A DNA stretch of 22,469 nucleotides from SOIA01 sp050116035 (lineage in GTDB: Bacteria > Acidobacteriota > Aminicenantia > Aminicenantales > Aminicenantaceae). Each line of letters starts with the position of its first letter. Position 1 is the stretch's first letter. Positions 8,226 through 16,121 of the stretch are shown here, one piece after another. The translations under genes and the position numbers were made by a program. The notes under the pieces were generated by a model. That model was not told the origin of the DNA and did no database searches. It was given only the letters and a program-made list of their open reading frames with translations. The stretch spans positions 1 to 22,469 of the forward strand of contig JASFPJ010000009.1 of NCBI GenBank assembly GCA_050116035.1. The letters are read 5' to 3'.

Positions 8226-8591
8226 ATGAAAAGCCAAAAAATCCCGGACAAAATGGCTTACCGGCTCCAAGAGGTCAGCCGAATCACTAAAATTGCCCCT
8301 GAAGTTATCGACGCCTGGGAAAATGAGCTATATTTTCTTCATGCCGGGCAGACAGGCACCGGAGAAAAAATATTCAGAAAAAAGGATTTGACCATCATTT
8401 TCCGATTGAAGGAGCTGCTGGAAAAAGAGGGAATGACTCTGGCCGGAGCCAAGAGAAGGATCGAAGAAGAATTCGGGATTAAGACATCCACACCTGTGCA
8501 TCCTGACCGTCTGAAAAAAGTCCTTTATCGAGTCAAGGATCAACTTCAGGAAATCGCTTCATCGTTGGACAAAAAATCCGAAAAAGTATAA
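8226..8591 (+). CDS. MerR-family HTH protein
   Basis: A 121-residue protein with a MerR-type winged helix-turn-helix at about 10-80: YRLQEVSRITKIAPEVIDAW, then EKIFRKKDLTIIFRLKELLEKEGMTLAGAKRRIEEE. This is followed by a short basic coiled tail. There is no effector domain and no cysteine metal site, so it is one of the short MerR-like regulators of unknown signal. AAGGCAGG precedes the ATG directly. It lies 38 bp upstream of tRNA-Pro; MerR-like genes beside tRNA-Pro, often with ihfA, are a recurring arrangement in deltaproteobacterial genomes, though no ihfA is present here. Its target is unknown. Confidence 0.85.
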   Translation: MKSQKIPDKMAYRLQEVSRITKIAPEVIDAWENELYFLHAGQTGTGEKIFRKKDLTIIFRLKELLEKEGMTLAGAKRRIEEEFGIKTSTPVHPDRLKKVLYRVKDQLQEIASSLDKKSEKV

Positions 8592-8610
8592 AAAATCCTT
8601 CCTGATTTGC

Positions 8611-8616
8611 TATAAT
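8611..8616 (+). promoter_or_regulatory. Candidate -10 box of tRNA-Pro
   Basis: A perfect TATAAT lies 13 bases before the first base of the tRNA. No good -35 box is visible 16-18 bp upstream, where the sequence is an A-rich run. Confidence 0.45.
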
Positions 8617-8629
8617 AACTCTTTCTGGT

Positions 8630-8706
8630 CGGGACGTGGCGCAGCCTGGTAGCGCACACGCTTGGGGTGCGTGGGGTCGGCGGTTCAAATCCGCTCGTCC
8701 CGACCA
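8630..8706 (+). tRNA. tRNA-Pro (anticodon GGG)
   Basis: A 77-nt cloverleaf with encoded CCA. The acceptor stem CGGGACG (8630-8636) pairs with CGTCCCG (8696-8702), followed by discriminator A and CCA (8704-8706). The anticodon stem CACGC/GCGTG (8657-8661/8669-8673) encloses the loop TTGGGGT with anticodon GGG at 8664-8666, reading CCC/CCU. The T-arm contains GGTTCAAATCC. All arms are intact. Confidence 0.97.
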
Positions 8707-8838
8707 TTTTTCATTTAAAAACTAGAAATAATGAGTCAACTCCATACGCTTCATTCTCACAAAAGACTAGAGAAGTGAAAATCAATCCTGACTTTCCGAA
8801 ATCCATGCCTTGAGGCTCTGGATGAGAGAGGTCTGCAA

Positions 8839-9522
8839 GTGACTTATGAGGAAATCATAAAAAGACTCAAAACACTTTCAAACCCCAAGGCCATCGAAGG
8901 CATGGCCAGATATGGGATCACTCCGCAGAAAACTTTCGGCGTTTCCATTCCGAATCTAAGGAAGATCGCTCAAGAAGCCGGAAGAAACCGAGACCTGGCT
9001 CAAAAGCTCTGGGCATCAGACATCCGGGAGACCAGAATTCTGGCTTGTATGATCGATGAGCCTGCAGGAGTGTCTGAGAATCAGATGGAAAGATGGGTGA
9101 GAGACTTCGACTATTGGGAAATCTGTGACCAGTGCTGCATGAACCTTTTCGAGAAGACCCGATTTGCCTATCCCAAAGCCACTGAATGGAGCCAGAGGGA
9201 AGAAGAGTTCGTGAAACGAGCTGGTTTTGTTCTTATGGCCAGGTTGGCCGTGAGCGACAAGAAGGCCAAGGATGGACAATTCAAAAAATTTTTTCCTCTT
9301 ATCAAGCTTGAATCCGCAGATCAACGCAACATCGTGAAAAAAGCCGTGAATTGGGCACTCAGACAGATCGGCAAAAGAAACCTTGCCTTGAATAAGAGTG
9401 CTATAAAAGTCGCTGAAGAGATTCAGCATATGGATTCGAAAACTGCCAAATGGATCGCTTCTGACGCAATCCGGGAGTTAAAAAGTAAACCTGTTCAAGA
9501 AAGGCTTCGAAAAAAGAAATAG
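8839..9522 (+). CDS. AlkD-like DNA alkylation repair protein (DNA glycosylase)
   Basis: A 227-residue all-helical HEAT-like repeat protein of the AlkC/AlkD family, which excises alkylated purines such as 3-methyladenine and 7-methylguanine. Family-type features are YGITPQKTFGVSIPNLRKIA (25-44), the VRDFDYWEICDQ segment, where Asp97 is the best candidate for the catalytic Asp of AlkD, and VNWALRQIGKRN near the C terminus. The length is normal. It starts with GTG at 8839, with GAGAGG about eight bases upstream, and no better ATG exists that keeps the conserved N terminus. It appears to be transcribed alone, about 130 bp after the tRNA. Exact substrate preference cannot be read. Confidence 0.9.
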   Translation: MTYEEIIKRLKTLSNPKAIEGMARYGITPQKTFGVSIPNLRKIAQEAGRNRDLAQKLWASDIRETRILACMIDEPAGVSENQMERWVRDFDYWEICDQCCMNLFEKTRFAYPKATEWSQREEEFVKRAGFVLMARLAVSDKKAKDGQFKKFFPLIKLESADQRNIVKKAVNWALRQIGKRNLALNKSAIKVAEEIQHMDSKTAKWIASDAIRELKSKPVQERLRKKK

Positions 9523-9655
9523 TAAAACCAGTTTCAGATCCGGCTCTTTAATTCACAAGTTCCTCAAAAACAAAATCTTAAATTCAGTATCAGTATTTGC
9601 CTCCACTGATGGCTAGCGATTCAGCGACTCTATTGTCTTGACTTTTCCTTCTTAG

Positions 9656-10018
9656 CTATTCCTTTTTTGCCGGTTGAAAGAGCCCGACTAGGTTTCCATC
9701 CGGATCTGTCAGGTGAGCAAACCAGCCAAGAGTTGGAATCTCGCTCTTCGGTACGACCACTCCGCCTCCAAGCTCTTTTGCTATCTCAAGGTAGGATTCA
9801 ATCTCATCCACTTCGATATACACAACAGGTGAAGCACCTGGATGAATATCATCAGCTTTCATGATGCCTCCAGTCGGCCCTTCAGGCGGAGCAATACTCA
9901 AGTATCCTTCTTCTCCCCAAGGCTCAATCTTCCAGTCGAACAAACCGCTGTAAAAAGTCTTGGACCGCTCAAGGTCTGAAGAGGACCATTCAATGTGGCA
10001 GACAGTATTTTTTGCCAT
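9656..10018 (-). CDS. VOC (glyoxalase/bleomycin-resistance fold) family protein
   Basis: A 120-residue vicinal-oxygen-chelate protein with two beta-alpha-beta-beta-beta units: CHIEWSSSDLERSKTFYSGL at the N terminus and LGWFAHLTDPDGNLVGLFQP at the C terminus. The start at 10018 is preferred because AAGGAG lies six bases before it. The frame extends to an ATG at 10036 that overlaps the upstream stop codon (TAATG), which could allow coupled initiation. It lies directly downstream of the TfoX-like gene on the minus strand, probably in one transcript. Proteins of this subgroup are usually annotated as glyoxalase-like without known substrate. Confidence 0.88.
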   Translation of the reverse strand: MAKNTVCHIEWSSSDLERSKTFYSGLFDWKIEPWGEEGYLSIAPPEGPTGGIMKADDIHPGASPVVYIEVDEIESYLEIAKELGGGVVVPKSEIPTLGWFAHLTDPDGNLVGLFQPAKKE

Positions 10019-10035
10019 ATTTGTCTCCTTTTTCA

Positions 10036-10422
10036 TTACTGTAATTTATCCTGGTTCCTCTTTTTCGTCTTGCTCTTCAATTCTTTTTTCGGCAAAGAGG
10101 AAACATAATCATACGAGCGATTCAACCATTTTTGGAGCTTTCGACTGTCATTCAGTATTGAATCGGGGAGGACCACATATTCTTTCATGATTCTTCCTTT
10201 CACTGGTTCAAACGGAGAGAATTCATCGCCCTTAGACAGAATTTCTTCCCTATCACTTTCTGACAGCCTGAGGAAAACATTGTGCTGGTGTGTTCCAGTG
10301 AACATGTTATTGTTGACAAAATAAACTGGGTAGCCAAACATCATTCTCTTTTGGCAGTCAAAAGAAAGTAACATTTTGTCGAGAAGTGTGATTAATTCCG
10401 GTGGAGATTTTTTCCAAGTCAT
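10036..10422 (-). CDS. TfoX N-terminal-domain-like protein
   Basis: A 128-residue protein resembling the TfoX_N domain family: KMLLSFDCQKRMMFGYPVYF near the start, then NNNMFTGTHQHNVFLRLSES, and a C-terminal helix ending in a basic tail. Stand-alone TfoX_N proteins are common and mostly uncharacterised; a role in competence should not be assumed. Its stop codon abuts the next gene (VOC), so the pair is likely cotranscribed from the promoter at 10442-10471. GAGAA lies about ten bases before the ATG. Family assignment rests on pattern recognition only. Confidence 0.75.
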   Translation of the reverse strand: MTWKKSPPELITLLDKMLLSFDCQKRMMFGYPVYFVNNNMFTGTHQHNVFLRLSESDREEILSKGDEFSPFEPVKGRIMKEYVVLPDSILNDSRKLQKWLNRSYDYVSSLPKKELKSKTKKRNQDKLQ

Positions 10423-10791
10423 GATTGCATTTCTCAGTGAGAGTATACTATTCGATACATTAATTTTTCAAAATCGAAAAGTGGGAATATTCATTATAAA
10501 TCATTTAAACCTATAAGAAAAGTAGTATTTAAATCATTGTGTAATTTTTCTCTTGCTTGTCAAAACTCAAAAAACAAGTATTTTGGTGCGCAGGATTAGA
10601 AAAACATTGCTAATCCCGGCTTCTTTCGAAATCGATCCCAATAACCATCGACTTTCCTATTTCAAGCTGCGACGGTAAAATCTTAGCCATTTAATTAAAG
10701 GATCGGCTGGAAATGTAGCAAAAGGCCAGGATTGAGTATATAATCCCAAAACTATGCAATGTTTGAAAGCATGAAAGGTTAAGAGAAAAAA
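10423..10791. other. 369-bp AT-rich gap between divergent genes
   Basis: No coding region is supported here. Besides the minus-strand promoter listed separately, it contains a hairpin GGATTAG/CTAATCC (10593-10599/10610-10616) of unknown role and a perfect TATAAT at 10739-10744 that could serve the cupin gene, although its -35 (TAGCAA, 10716-10721) is poor. Nothing resembling a riboswitch or mobile element was recognised. Confidence 0.5.
10442..10471 (-). promoter_or_regulatory. Candidate promoter of the TfoX-like/VOC pair
   Basis: On the minus strand TTGAAA (10466-10471) and TATACT (10442-10447) are 18 bp apart, each matching the consensus at five of six positions. Predicted initiation is about 13 bases before the ATG at 10422. 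Confidence 0.5.
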
Positions 10792-11121
10792 ATGAAAAAC
10801 ACAGATAAATTAAAGCCTCAGGCAATGAATCTAAAGGATTTAATCGACTACCAGGAAGGCTCAGTGGTCAGCCGAGAAATAATCTCCAAAAAAACAGGAA
10901 CTGTGACGCTGTTCGCGTTCGACAAAGGACAGGGCTTAAGTGAGCACACGGCCCCATTCGATGCCATGGTTTACTGTTTGGACGGTGAGGTGGAGGTCAC
11001 TATCTCCGGCAATCCCCTCCGGTTGAAAGAAGGCGAAATGGTGATCATGCCTGCTCATCAGCCCCATGTCCTCAAAGCGCTCCGCCAGTTTAAAATGCTT
11101 CTAATCATGATTCGCAAATGA
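10792..11121 (+). CDS. Small cupin-domain protein
   Basis: A 109-residue single-domain cupin. Motif 1 is around GQGLSEHTAPFDAMVYCLDG (47-66), with His52 as a ligand, and motif 2 around EGEMVIMPAHQPHVLKA (80-96), with His89 and His92. The usual glutamate of motif 1 is not obvious. Small cupins bind metals or small ligands; no substrate can be assigned. Its stop overlaps the start of the DUF255 gene (ATGA), indicating translational coupling and a shared operon. AAGAG upstream is a modest ribosome site. Confidence 0.85.
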   Translation: MKNTDKLKPQAMNLKDLIDYQEGSVVSREIISKKTGTVTLFAFDKGQGLSEHTAPFDAMVYCLDGEVEVTISGNPLRLKEGEMVIMPAHQPHVLKALRQFKMLLIMIRK

Positions 11122-13250
11122 CACCTGAATCAAAAAAAAATAAATCAACAAACCGCCTGATTCACGAGAAAAGCCCTTACCTAATCCAGCACGCCCATAA
11201 TCCGGTGGATTGGTACCCCTGGAGCAAAGAAGCTTTCGAACGGGCGAAAAAAGATAACAAGCCTGTATTTCTTTCCATTGGGTATGCCACCTGCCACTGG
11301 TGCCATGTGATGGAAAAAGAATCCTTCGAAGATCCAGAAGTGGCCAGATTAATGAATGAGGGATTCATCTCTATCAAGGTCGACAGAGAAGAACGTCCTG
11401 ATGTTGATACGGTTTACATGAGAGTCTGCCAGATCCTGACAGGAAGCGGAGGCTGGCCACTGACGATCTTCATGACTCCGGATAAAAAACCATTCTTCGC
11501 TTCCACGTATATCCCCAAAGAAAACCGGTTTGGCCGAATCGGGATGCTGGAACTCCTTCCCCGCATCCAGGAACTCTGGGAAAACAGCCGTGTTGAGCTT
11601 GAAACCTCTGCGGATAAGATCATCACTTCCCTCAAAGAATCAACTCAAAGCAGTCAAGGCGAAGATCCAAGGGAAGAGACGCTGGATACTGCCTATCACC
11701 AGCTTGAGCAGCAGTTCGACTCTGAACATGGTGGATTCGGAATTTCCCCGAAATTCCCCGCTCCTCACACCCTTTTTTTCCTGCTCCGTTACTGGAAGAG
11801 AACAGGAAATGAAGATGCCCTTCACATGGTGGAAAAGACGCTCCAGTGCATGCGCAAAGGAGGCCTATTTGACCACATTGGATATGGCTTTCACCGCTAC
11901 TCCACGGATGCTCAATGGCTTGTGCCTCATTTTGAAAAAATGCTCTATGACCAGGCTTTGCTGGCAATGGCCTTCACTGAAGCCTTTCAGATCACCAGAA
12001 ACATCGACTACAAGCACACAGCCAAAGAAATTTTCACCTATGTTCTCCGAGACATGACATCTCCCGAAGGGGCCTTCTACTCGGCCGAAGATGCGGACAG
12101 CGAAGGCGAAGAAGGAAAATTCTATCTCTGGACAAACGATGAGCTGGAGAAGATCCTCAGTCAAAAGGAAGCTGATTTAACTTTAAGAGTTTTTAATGCA
12201 GAAAAGGACGGGAATTTCGCGGAAGAGGCCTCGGGGAGGAAGACGGGAGCGAACATTCTGCATCTGAACAAATCTATCGAAGAGATTGCGTCAGAGTTGA
12301 AGTTAAGTCCGGAAGCTCTGAACCAGAATCTGGAATGCATCCGAGTGTCTCTTTTCAAAACAAGAGATAAACGTGTTCGTCCTCTCAAGGATGATAAAGT
12401 TCTTGTTGATTGGAACGGCCTGATGATCGCGGCTCTGGCCAAAGCCGCTGTAGCCTTCGATGAGCCAGCATTAGCGAGCTCTGCTCGAAAAGCGACTGAT
12501 TTCATCCTGAACAACATGCGCAATAAACAAGGCAGGCTGTTCCATCGAAACCGGGAAGGGCAGTCTTCCATCACAGCATTCCTGGATGACTATGCCTTTC
12601 TTATCTGGGGTCTCCTTGAGCTTTATGAGGCGACATTTGACGCCCACTTCTTGAAAGAAGCTCTGAAGTTGAATGAAGTCCTCATCAGACATTTCTGGGA
12701 TGAGAAAGATGGAGGATTCTACTTCACTCCGGATGATGGCGAACAGCTCCTCCTGCGGCAAAAAGAATTATACGATGGAGCGATTCCATCTGGAAATTCA
12801 GTCCAAATGCTCAACCTCATCCGTCTCGGACGAATGACATCTAACCCGGAACTCGAGAAAAGGGCGGCTCAGACCGGACGTATCTATTCTAAAGATGTCG
12901 AGCTCTCCCCTTCTGCATTCACCCAGATGATGTCTGCCGTCGATTTCGGAATCGGACCTTCATATGAAGTTGTTATTGTCGGAGACACAGAAGCCGATGA
13001 TACGAAAGTCATACTCAAAGCTCTGCGGACTGAATTTGTTCCGAATAAAGTTGTTCTCTTCATCCCCACAGACAAGGATCCGTCAGCCATCTTCCAGATG
13101 GCTCCCTTTACCTCCCGGATGACAAGCATTGAAAACAAAGCCACCGCTTATGTCTGTCAGAATTTCACCTGTCAACAGCCGACAACAGATATCGATAAAA
13201 TGCTCCGGTCAATCGGAGTTAAAGCGGGCAATAAGAGAAGAAAGTCCTGA
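11118..13250 (+). CDS. DUF255 thioredoxin-like/(alpha/alpha)6-barrel protein (YyaL/SSP411 family)
   Basis: A 710-residue protein of the family that includes bacterial YyaL and animal SPATA20. The N terminus (about 12-175) is a thioredoxin-like fold with NPVDWYPW and the CHWCHVM active-site-like motif (Cys59, Cys62), followed by GGWPLTIFMTPDKKPF. The rest is an alpha/alpha barrel resembling N-acylglucosamine 2-epimerase/cellulase-like domains, with ISPKFPAPHTLFFLLRYW, FHRYSTDAQWLVPHFEKMLY and DGAIPSGNSVQMLNLIRLGR. Length and order are normal. The cellular function is not established for bacteria. It overlaps the cupin gene by four bases, so the two are coupled. No signal peptide is seen, so it is cytoplasmic. 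Confidence 0.93.
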   Translation: MTPESKKNKSTNRLIHEKSPYLIQHAHNPVDWYPWSKEAFERAKKDNKPVFLSIGYATCHWCHVMEKESFEDPEVARLMNEGFISIKVDREERPDVDTVYMRVCQILTGSGGWPLTIFMTPDKKPFFASTYIPKENRFGRIGMLELLPRIQELWENSRVELETSADKIITSLKESTQSSQGEDPREETLDTAYHQLEQQFDSEHGGFGISPKFPAPHTLFFLLRYWKRTGNEDALHMVEKTLQCMRKGGLFDHIGYGFHRYSTDAQWLVPHFEKMLYDQALLAMAFTEAFQITRNIDYKHTAKEIFTYVLRDMTSPEGAFYSAEDADSEGEEGKFYLWTNDELEKILSQKEADLTLRVFNAEKDGNFAEEASGRKTGANILHLNKSIEEIASELKLSPEALNQNLECIRVSLFKTRDKRVRPLKDDKVLVDWNGLMIAALAKAAVAFDEPALASSARKATDFILNNMRNKQGRLFHRNREGQSSITAFLDDYAFLIWGLLELYEATFDAHFLKEALKLNEVLIRHFWDEKDGGFYFTPDDGEQLLLRQKELYDGAIPSGNSVQMLNLIRLGRMTSNPELEKRAAQTGRIYSKDVELSPSAFTQMMSAVDFGIGPSYEVVIVGDTEADDTKVILKALRTEFVPNKVVLFIPTDKDPSAIFQMAPFTSRMTSIENKATAYVCQNFTCQQPTTDIDKMLRSIGVKAGNKRRKS

Positions 13251-13323
13251 AAAATCGTTTCAAGAATTTTTAAACATTCCAGCTACTCTGGGAAAAAGGT
13301 TGTTTGCAGATTCAATCCAAAGG

Positions 13324-13352
13324 TTTCAATCCGCTTCATCCCATGTTAAAAT
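13324..13352 (+). promoter_or_regulatory. Candidate surE promoter (extended -10)
   Basis: TTTCAA (13324-13329), a 17-bp spacer, then TAAAAT (13347-13352) preceded by TGT, giving an extended -10. Initiation near 13360 would leave a leader of about 65 nt before the ATG at 13424. Confidence 0.4.
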
Positions 13353-13423
13353 GCTTCTTCTCAGTTGCCTGTCTAATCAGATTCTAATGTTTTAAACAGT
13401 TCGTAGCGACGGCTGAGGCAAAA

Positions 13424-14218
13424 ATGAAATCCATGAAACCACTCATACTCCTGACCAACGATGATGGATTTTTCGCGGAAGGGATAGAGTCTCTCTCCAG
13501 CCATCTGAAAGGCCTGGGTGAAATCTACATCATTGCTCCTGATCGGGAAAGAAGTGCCACTTCTCTTGCCCTCACCCTTCACCATCCGCTGCGGGTTAAA
13601 AAAATGAAAGCCAGAGTTTTCGCAGTGGATGGGACTCCGGCAGACTGTGTTTATCTGGCCACACAAAAGCTACTGCCGCGAAAGCCCTCCTTGCTCATCT
13701 CTGGCATTAACAGAGGTCCCAACCTGGGCCAACAGGATATTTCCTATTCAGGCACGGTGGCAGGGGCCATTCAAGGAGCTTTTCTTCAAATCCCATCCCT
13801 CGCCGCCTCTCTTCTTCCAGATGAGAATCACCAGTATCATTTTGATTTTGCGGCAAAGATTGTCTCTTCTATGGTCAGAAAATTACTAAAAACTAAAATC
13901 TCTGAAAGACAGACACTCAACATCAACATCCCTCCTCCACCGTTCCGGGGGATAAAGATGGTCAAGCTGGGGCAGAAAAGATACAATCCGGAAATAATCG
14001 AAAAACAGGATCCCAGGAAAAGGGCTTACTACTGGATCGGCACGGGAAATCCCAAAGCCATAGGCGACACAAACAGCGATGTCATGGTGATAAAAGAGGG
14101 GTACATCACTGTCACTCCCCTTCACACAGATTCAACGGACCGCGACACAATGCAGCGCCGCACTTTAAAAAATATCTTCACATCCATTACCGATGAAATT
14201 ATTCAGAAAACTCTATGA
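13424..14218 (+). CDS. surE: 5'/3'-nucleotidase SurE
   Basis: A 264-residue SurE that dephosphorylates nucleoside monophosphates with a divalent metal. The active-site set is complete: Asn12-Asp13-Asp14 in LTNDDG, Ser44 in APDRERSA, and Asn96 in SGINRGPNLG, followed by DISYSGTVAGA. The length is typical. The start at 13424 has TGAGG upstream; an in-frame ATG at 13433 is also possible. The 3' end overlaps the next gene by 26 bases in another frame, so surE and the YqaA-type gene are probably cotranscribed. Identity is secure; the physiological substrate in this organism is not known. Confidence 0.95.
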   Translation: MKSMKPLILLTNDDGFFAEGIESLSSHLKGLGEIYIIAPDRERSATSLALTLHHPLRVKKMKARVFAVDGTPADCVYLATQKLLPRKPSLLISGINRGPNLGQQDISYSGTVAGAIQGAFLQIPSLAASLLPDENHQYHFDFAAKIVSSMVRKLLKTKISERQTLNINIPPPPFRGIKMVKLGQKRYNPEIIEKQDPRKRAYYWIGTGNPKAIGDTNSDVMVIKEGYITVTPLHTDSTDRDTMQRRTLKNIFTSITDEIIQKTL

Positions 14219-14786
14219 CTGGATGCTTCACTGGGCGGACACCCCGTACGGCCCTTTAGCCCTGTTTCTGCTGGCTCTGGCCGAAAGTTCTTTTTTCCCC
14301 ATCCCTGTGGATCCCCTTCTTATCGCCCTCTGTCTCGGTGCCATAAAAAAATCCTGGCGGTTCGCTCTCTACACATCACTGGCCTCAGTGACAGGTGGGA
14401 TGATCGGGTACTTGATCGGCTTCGGCATATGGGAAGTCGTGGATTCTTTTTTCTTCAAATATGTCCCCGGTTTCTCAGAAAGCCTTTTCGAACGAGTGAT
14501 GGGGAATTTCAACAAATACGGTTTCTGGTACGTTTTCGCCGCTGGATTCACTCCGATTCCTTATAAAGTCTTCACCATTGCTTCCGGAGTTTTCAAGCTC
14601 AACTTTTTCCTTTTTGTCGTCGCTTCAACAATCAGCCGCTCGCTCCGCTTCTTCGCCATTGCCGCTCTATTCCGTAAATTCGGACCCGAAATCAAGAGTT
14701 TCATCGATAAATATTTCAACCTCCTTGCGCTTCTGTTTTTCATCCTTCTCTTTGGAGGATTTCTGGTCATCAAATTCATTTTATGA
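14193..14786 (+). CDS. YqaA-type VTT/DedA-like membrane protein
   Basis: A 197-residue inner-membrane protein of the VTT (SNARE-associated, DedA-related) superfamily, YqaA branch. Hydrophobic segments lie at about 19-50, 57-85, 110-155 and 172-197. Family-like motifs are FPIPVDPLLIAL near 36-47 and FAAGFTPIPYKVFTIASG near 115-132, the re-entrant proline-containing loops typical of these proteins. DedA-family members are linked to lipid translocation, but this branch is uncharacterised. The ATG at 14193 lies inside surE and lacks an obvious Shine-Dalgarno, so translation may be coupled to surE; an alternative ATG is at 14223. Palindromic element D follows the gene. Confidence 0.85.
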   Translation: MKLFRKLYDWMLHWADTPYGPLALFLLALAESSFFPIPVDPLLIALCLGAIKKSWRFALYTSLASVTGGMIGYLIGFGIWEVVDSFFFKYVPGFSESLFERVMGNFNKYGFWYVFAAGFTPIPYKVFTIASGVFKLNFFLFVVASTISRSLRFFAIAALFRKFGPEIKSFIDKYFNLLALLFFILLFGGFLVIKFIL

Positions 14787-14818
14787 TAAGAATCCAGAAC
14801 GTAGTCAGAGAGTTCTAA

Positions 14819-14947
14819 AAAGGGGTCGCATCTCAACATTCGACATTAATTTTGTAATTAATAATAAATGGAACTCATCATCAATATTTTTTAGAATAAA
14901 AAGGCTACTAATCTGAAAAATGTCGAATGTTGAGATGCGACCCCTTT
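14819..14947. repeat. Palindromic element D (29-bp perfect inverted repeat)
   Basis: The left arm 14819-14847 begins AAAGGGGTCGCATCTCAACA and is perfectly complementary to the right arm 14919-14947. The loop is 71 AT-rich bases with no ORF. The arms align with those of element E at most positions: GGGGTCGC, then A or G, TCT, C or T, AACATT. The element separates the YqaA-type gene from the radical SAM gene. Confidence 0.85.
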
Positions 14948-15001
14948 ATTATGGGCACTGAACCAAAACAGACTGATTGCATTTAAGATAGGTAATCTCG
15001 A

Positions 15002-16000
15002 ATGAACATCACAGATAAACTGGAAAGAATCCAGCACGCACTGAGTGCACTCTCAGTGCATGAAACAGAGTGCAAGCTCTGTCCTCGAGAATGTGGAGTC
15101 AACAGGAAAAAAGAAGCAAAGGGCTTCTGCCAGAGCGGAAACCAGGCTTTTGTGTCCCACACTCTTCTTCATTACGGCGAGGAGCCTGTCTTGAGTGGTC
15201 TTTCTCAGGGGAACACTGAAAAAACCGATATCCCAGGCCAGCTCGCCGGCTCCGGGACGATCTTTTTCTCCGGATGCAACCTCAAATGCCTGTACTGCCA
15301 GAATTATCAGTTGAGCTGGCTCAATCACGGAGAGCAGACAGCGGATGAAGAATTGGCCATGAGGATGCTCGAACTTCAAGAAAAGAGCGCCTTGAACATC
15401 AATCTTGTCTCCCCCACTCACATGCTCCTTCCAATCTTGAGAGCTTTAAGGATAGCTTATGCTGAAGGTCTTCACCTCCCCCTGGTGTATAACTCCAACG
15501 CTTACGAAAAGACAGAAGTTATAAAATGTTTGGATGGCATCATCGATATCTATCTTCCTGACTTGAAATACTTCTCTCCAGAACTGGCCAGCCGGTTTTC
15601 AGAAACTCCGGATTATTTCCACCACGCCAAACAGGTTATTCAAGAAATGTACTGTCAACAACCCACGCTGTGTCTTTCAAAAGAAAATGTGGCGACCCAG
15701 GGGCTTATCATCAGGCATCTCGTTCTTCCGGGACAGACCGCTGACTCCAGTGCCGTCCTGGGATGGATCGCTCACAACCTCAGTCCTTATGTCTGCCTGA
15801 GTCTGATGAGCCAGTACAATCCCTGTCATAAAGCGCCTCGAGAAATCCAGAGAGGTTTATCCTCTGAAGAATACAGAACAGTCAGAGCTAAAGCGGAGGA
15901 GCTGGGCTTTGGAACCATGTTCCTCCAGCCCGAGCCCTTTGCTCAGGAGGACCACCTCCTCCCTGATTTTGACCTTGAATCACCCTTCCAATGGGATTAA
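15002..16000 (+). CDS. PflX-like radical SAM protein
   Basis: A 332-residue radical SAM enzyme. The [4Fe-4S]-binding CxxxCxxC is Cys92, Cys96 and Cys99 in FSGCNLKCLYCQNYQ. An N-terminal cysteine cluster (Cys24, Cys27, Cys31, Cys43) precedes it, as in the group often annotated as pyruvate formate-lyase activating-enzyme-related (PflX). Further features are VYNSNAYEKTEVI and IIDIYLPDLKYFSPELA in the barrel. The substrate protein is unknown, and no glycyl-radical enzyme gene is nearby. The start at 15002 has only a weak AGGTAA upstream. The gene is bracketed by the two homologous palindromic elements D and E, which is unusual. Confidence 0.9.
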   Translation: MNITDKLERIQHALSALSVHETECKLCPRECGVNRKKEAKGFCQSGNQAFVSHTLLHYGEEPVLSGLSQGNTEKTDIPGQLAGSGTIFFSGCNLKCLYCQNYQLSWLNHGEQTADEELAMRMLELQEKSALNINLVSPTHMLLPILRALRIAYAEGLHLPLVYNSNAYEKTEVIKCLDGIIDIYLPDLKYFSPELASRFSETPDYFHHAKQVIQEMYCQQPTLCLSKENVATQGLIIRHLVLPGQTADSSAVLGWIAHNLSPYVCLSLMSQYNPCHKAPREIQRGLSSEEYRTVRAKAEELGFGTMFLQPEPFAQEDHLLPDFDLESPFQWD

Positions 16001-16014
16001 AAGGAAGAGAAAGA

Positions 16015-16095
16015 GGGGTCGCGTCTTAACATTTAACATTACGTGTGAAAAAGACAATTACTGCTCTTAAATGTTAAATGTTAAGACGCGACCCC
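16015..16095. repeat. Palindromic element E (26-bp perfect inverted repeat)
   Basis: The left arm 16015-16040 begins GGGGTCGCGTCTTAACATTT and is perfectly complementary to the right arm 16070-16095, with a 29-base loop. It is a diverged homologue of element D. Its right arm ends 27 bases before the ATG of the next gene and creates a spurious in-frame upstream ATG at 16071. Confidence 0.85.
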
Positions 16096-16121
16096 AAATA
16101 AAAAGTAATGGAGGAAGTTCG

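Noticed and set aside
11530..12057. Second plus-strand frame within the DUF255 gene
   Set aside because: It is Ser/Arg/Lys-rich without domain features and fully inside a well-conserved gene.
4042..16095. CRISPR-like interpretation of the recurring palindromes
   Set aside because: Copies are kilobases apart, differ in sequence, have no regular spacers and no cas genes nearby.
16071..16121. N-terminal extension of the creatininase-like protein
   Set aside because: These codons lie largely in palindromic element E and precede the signal peptide; the Shine-Dalgarno fits the ATG at 16122.
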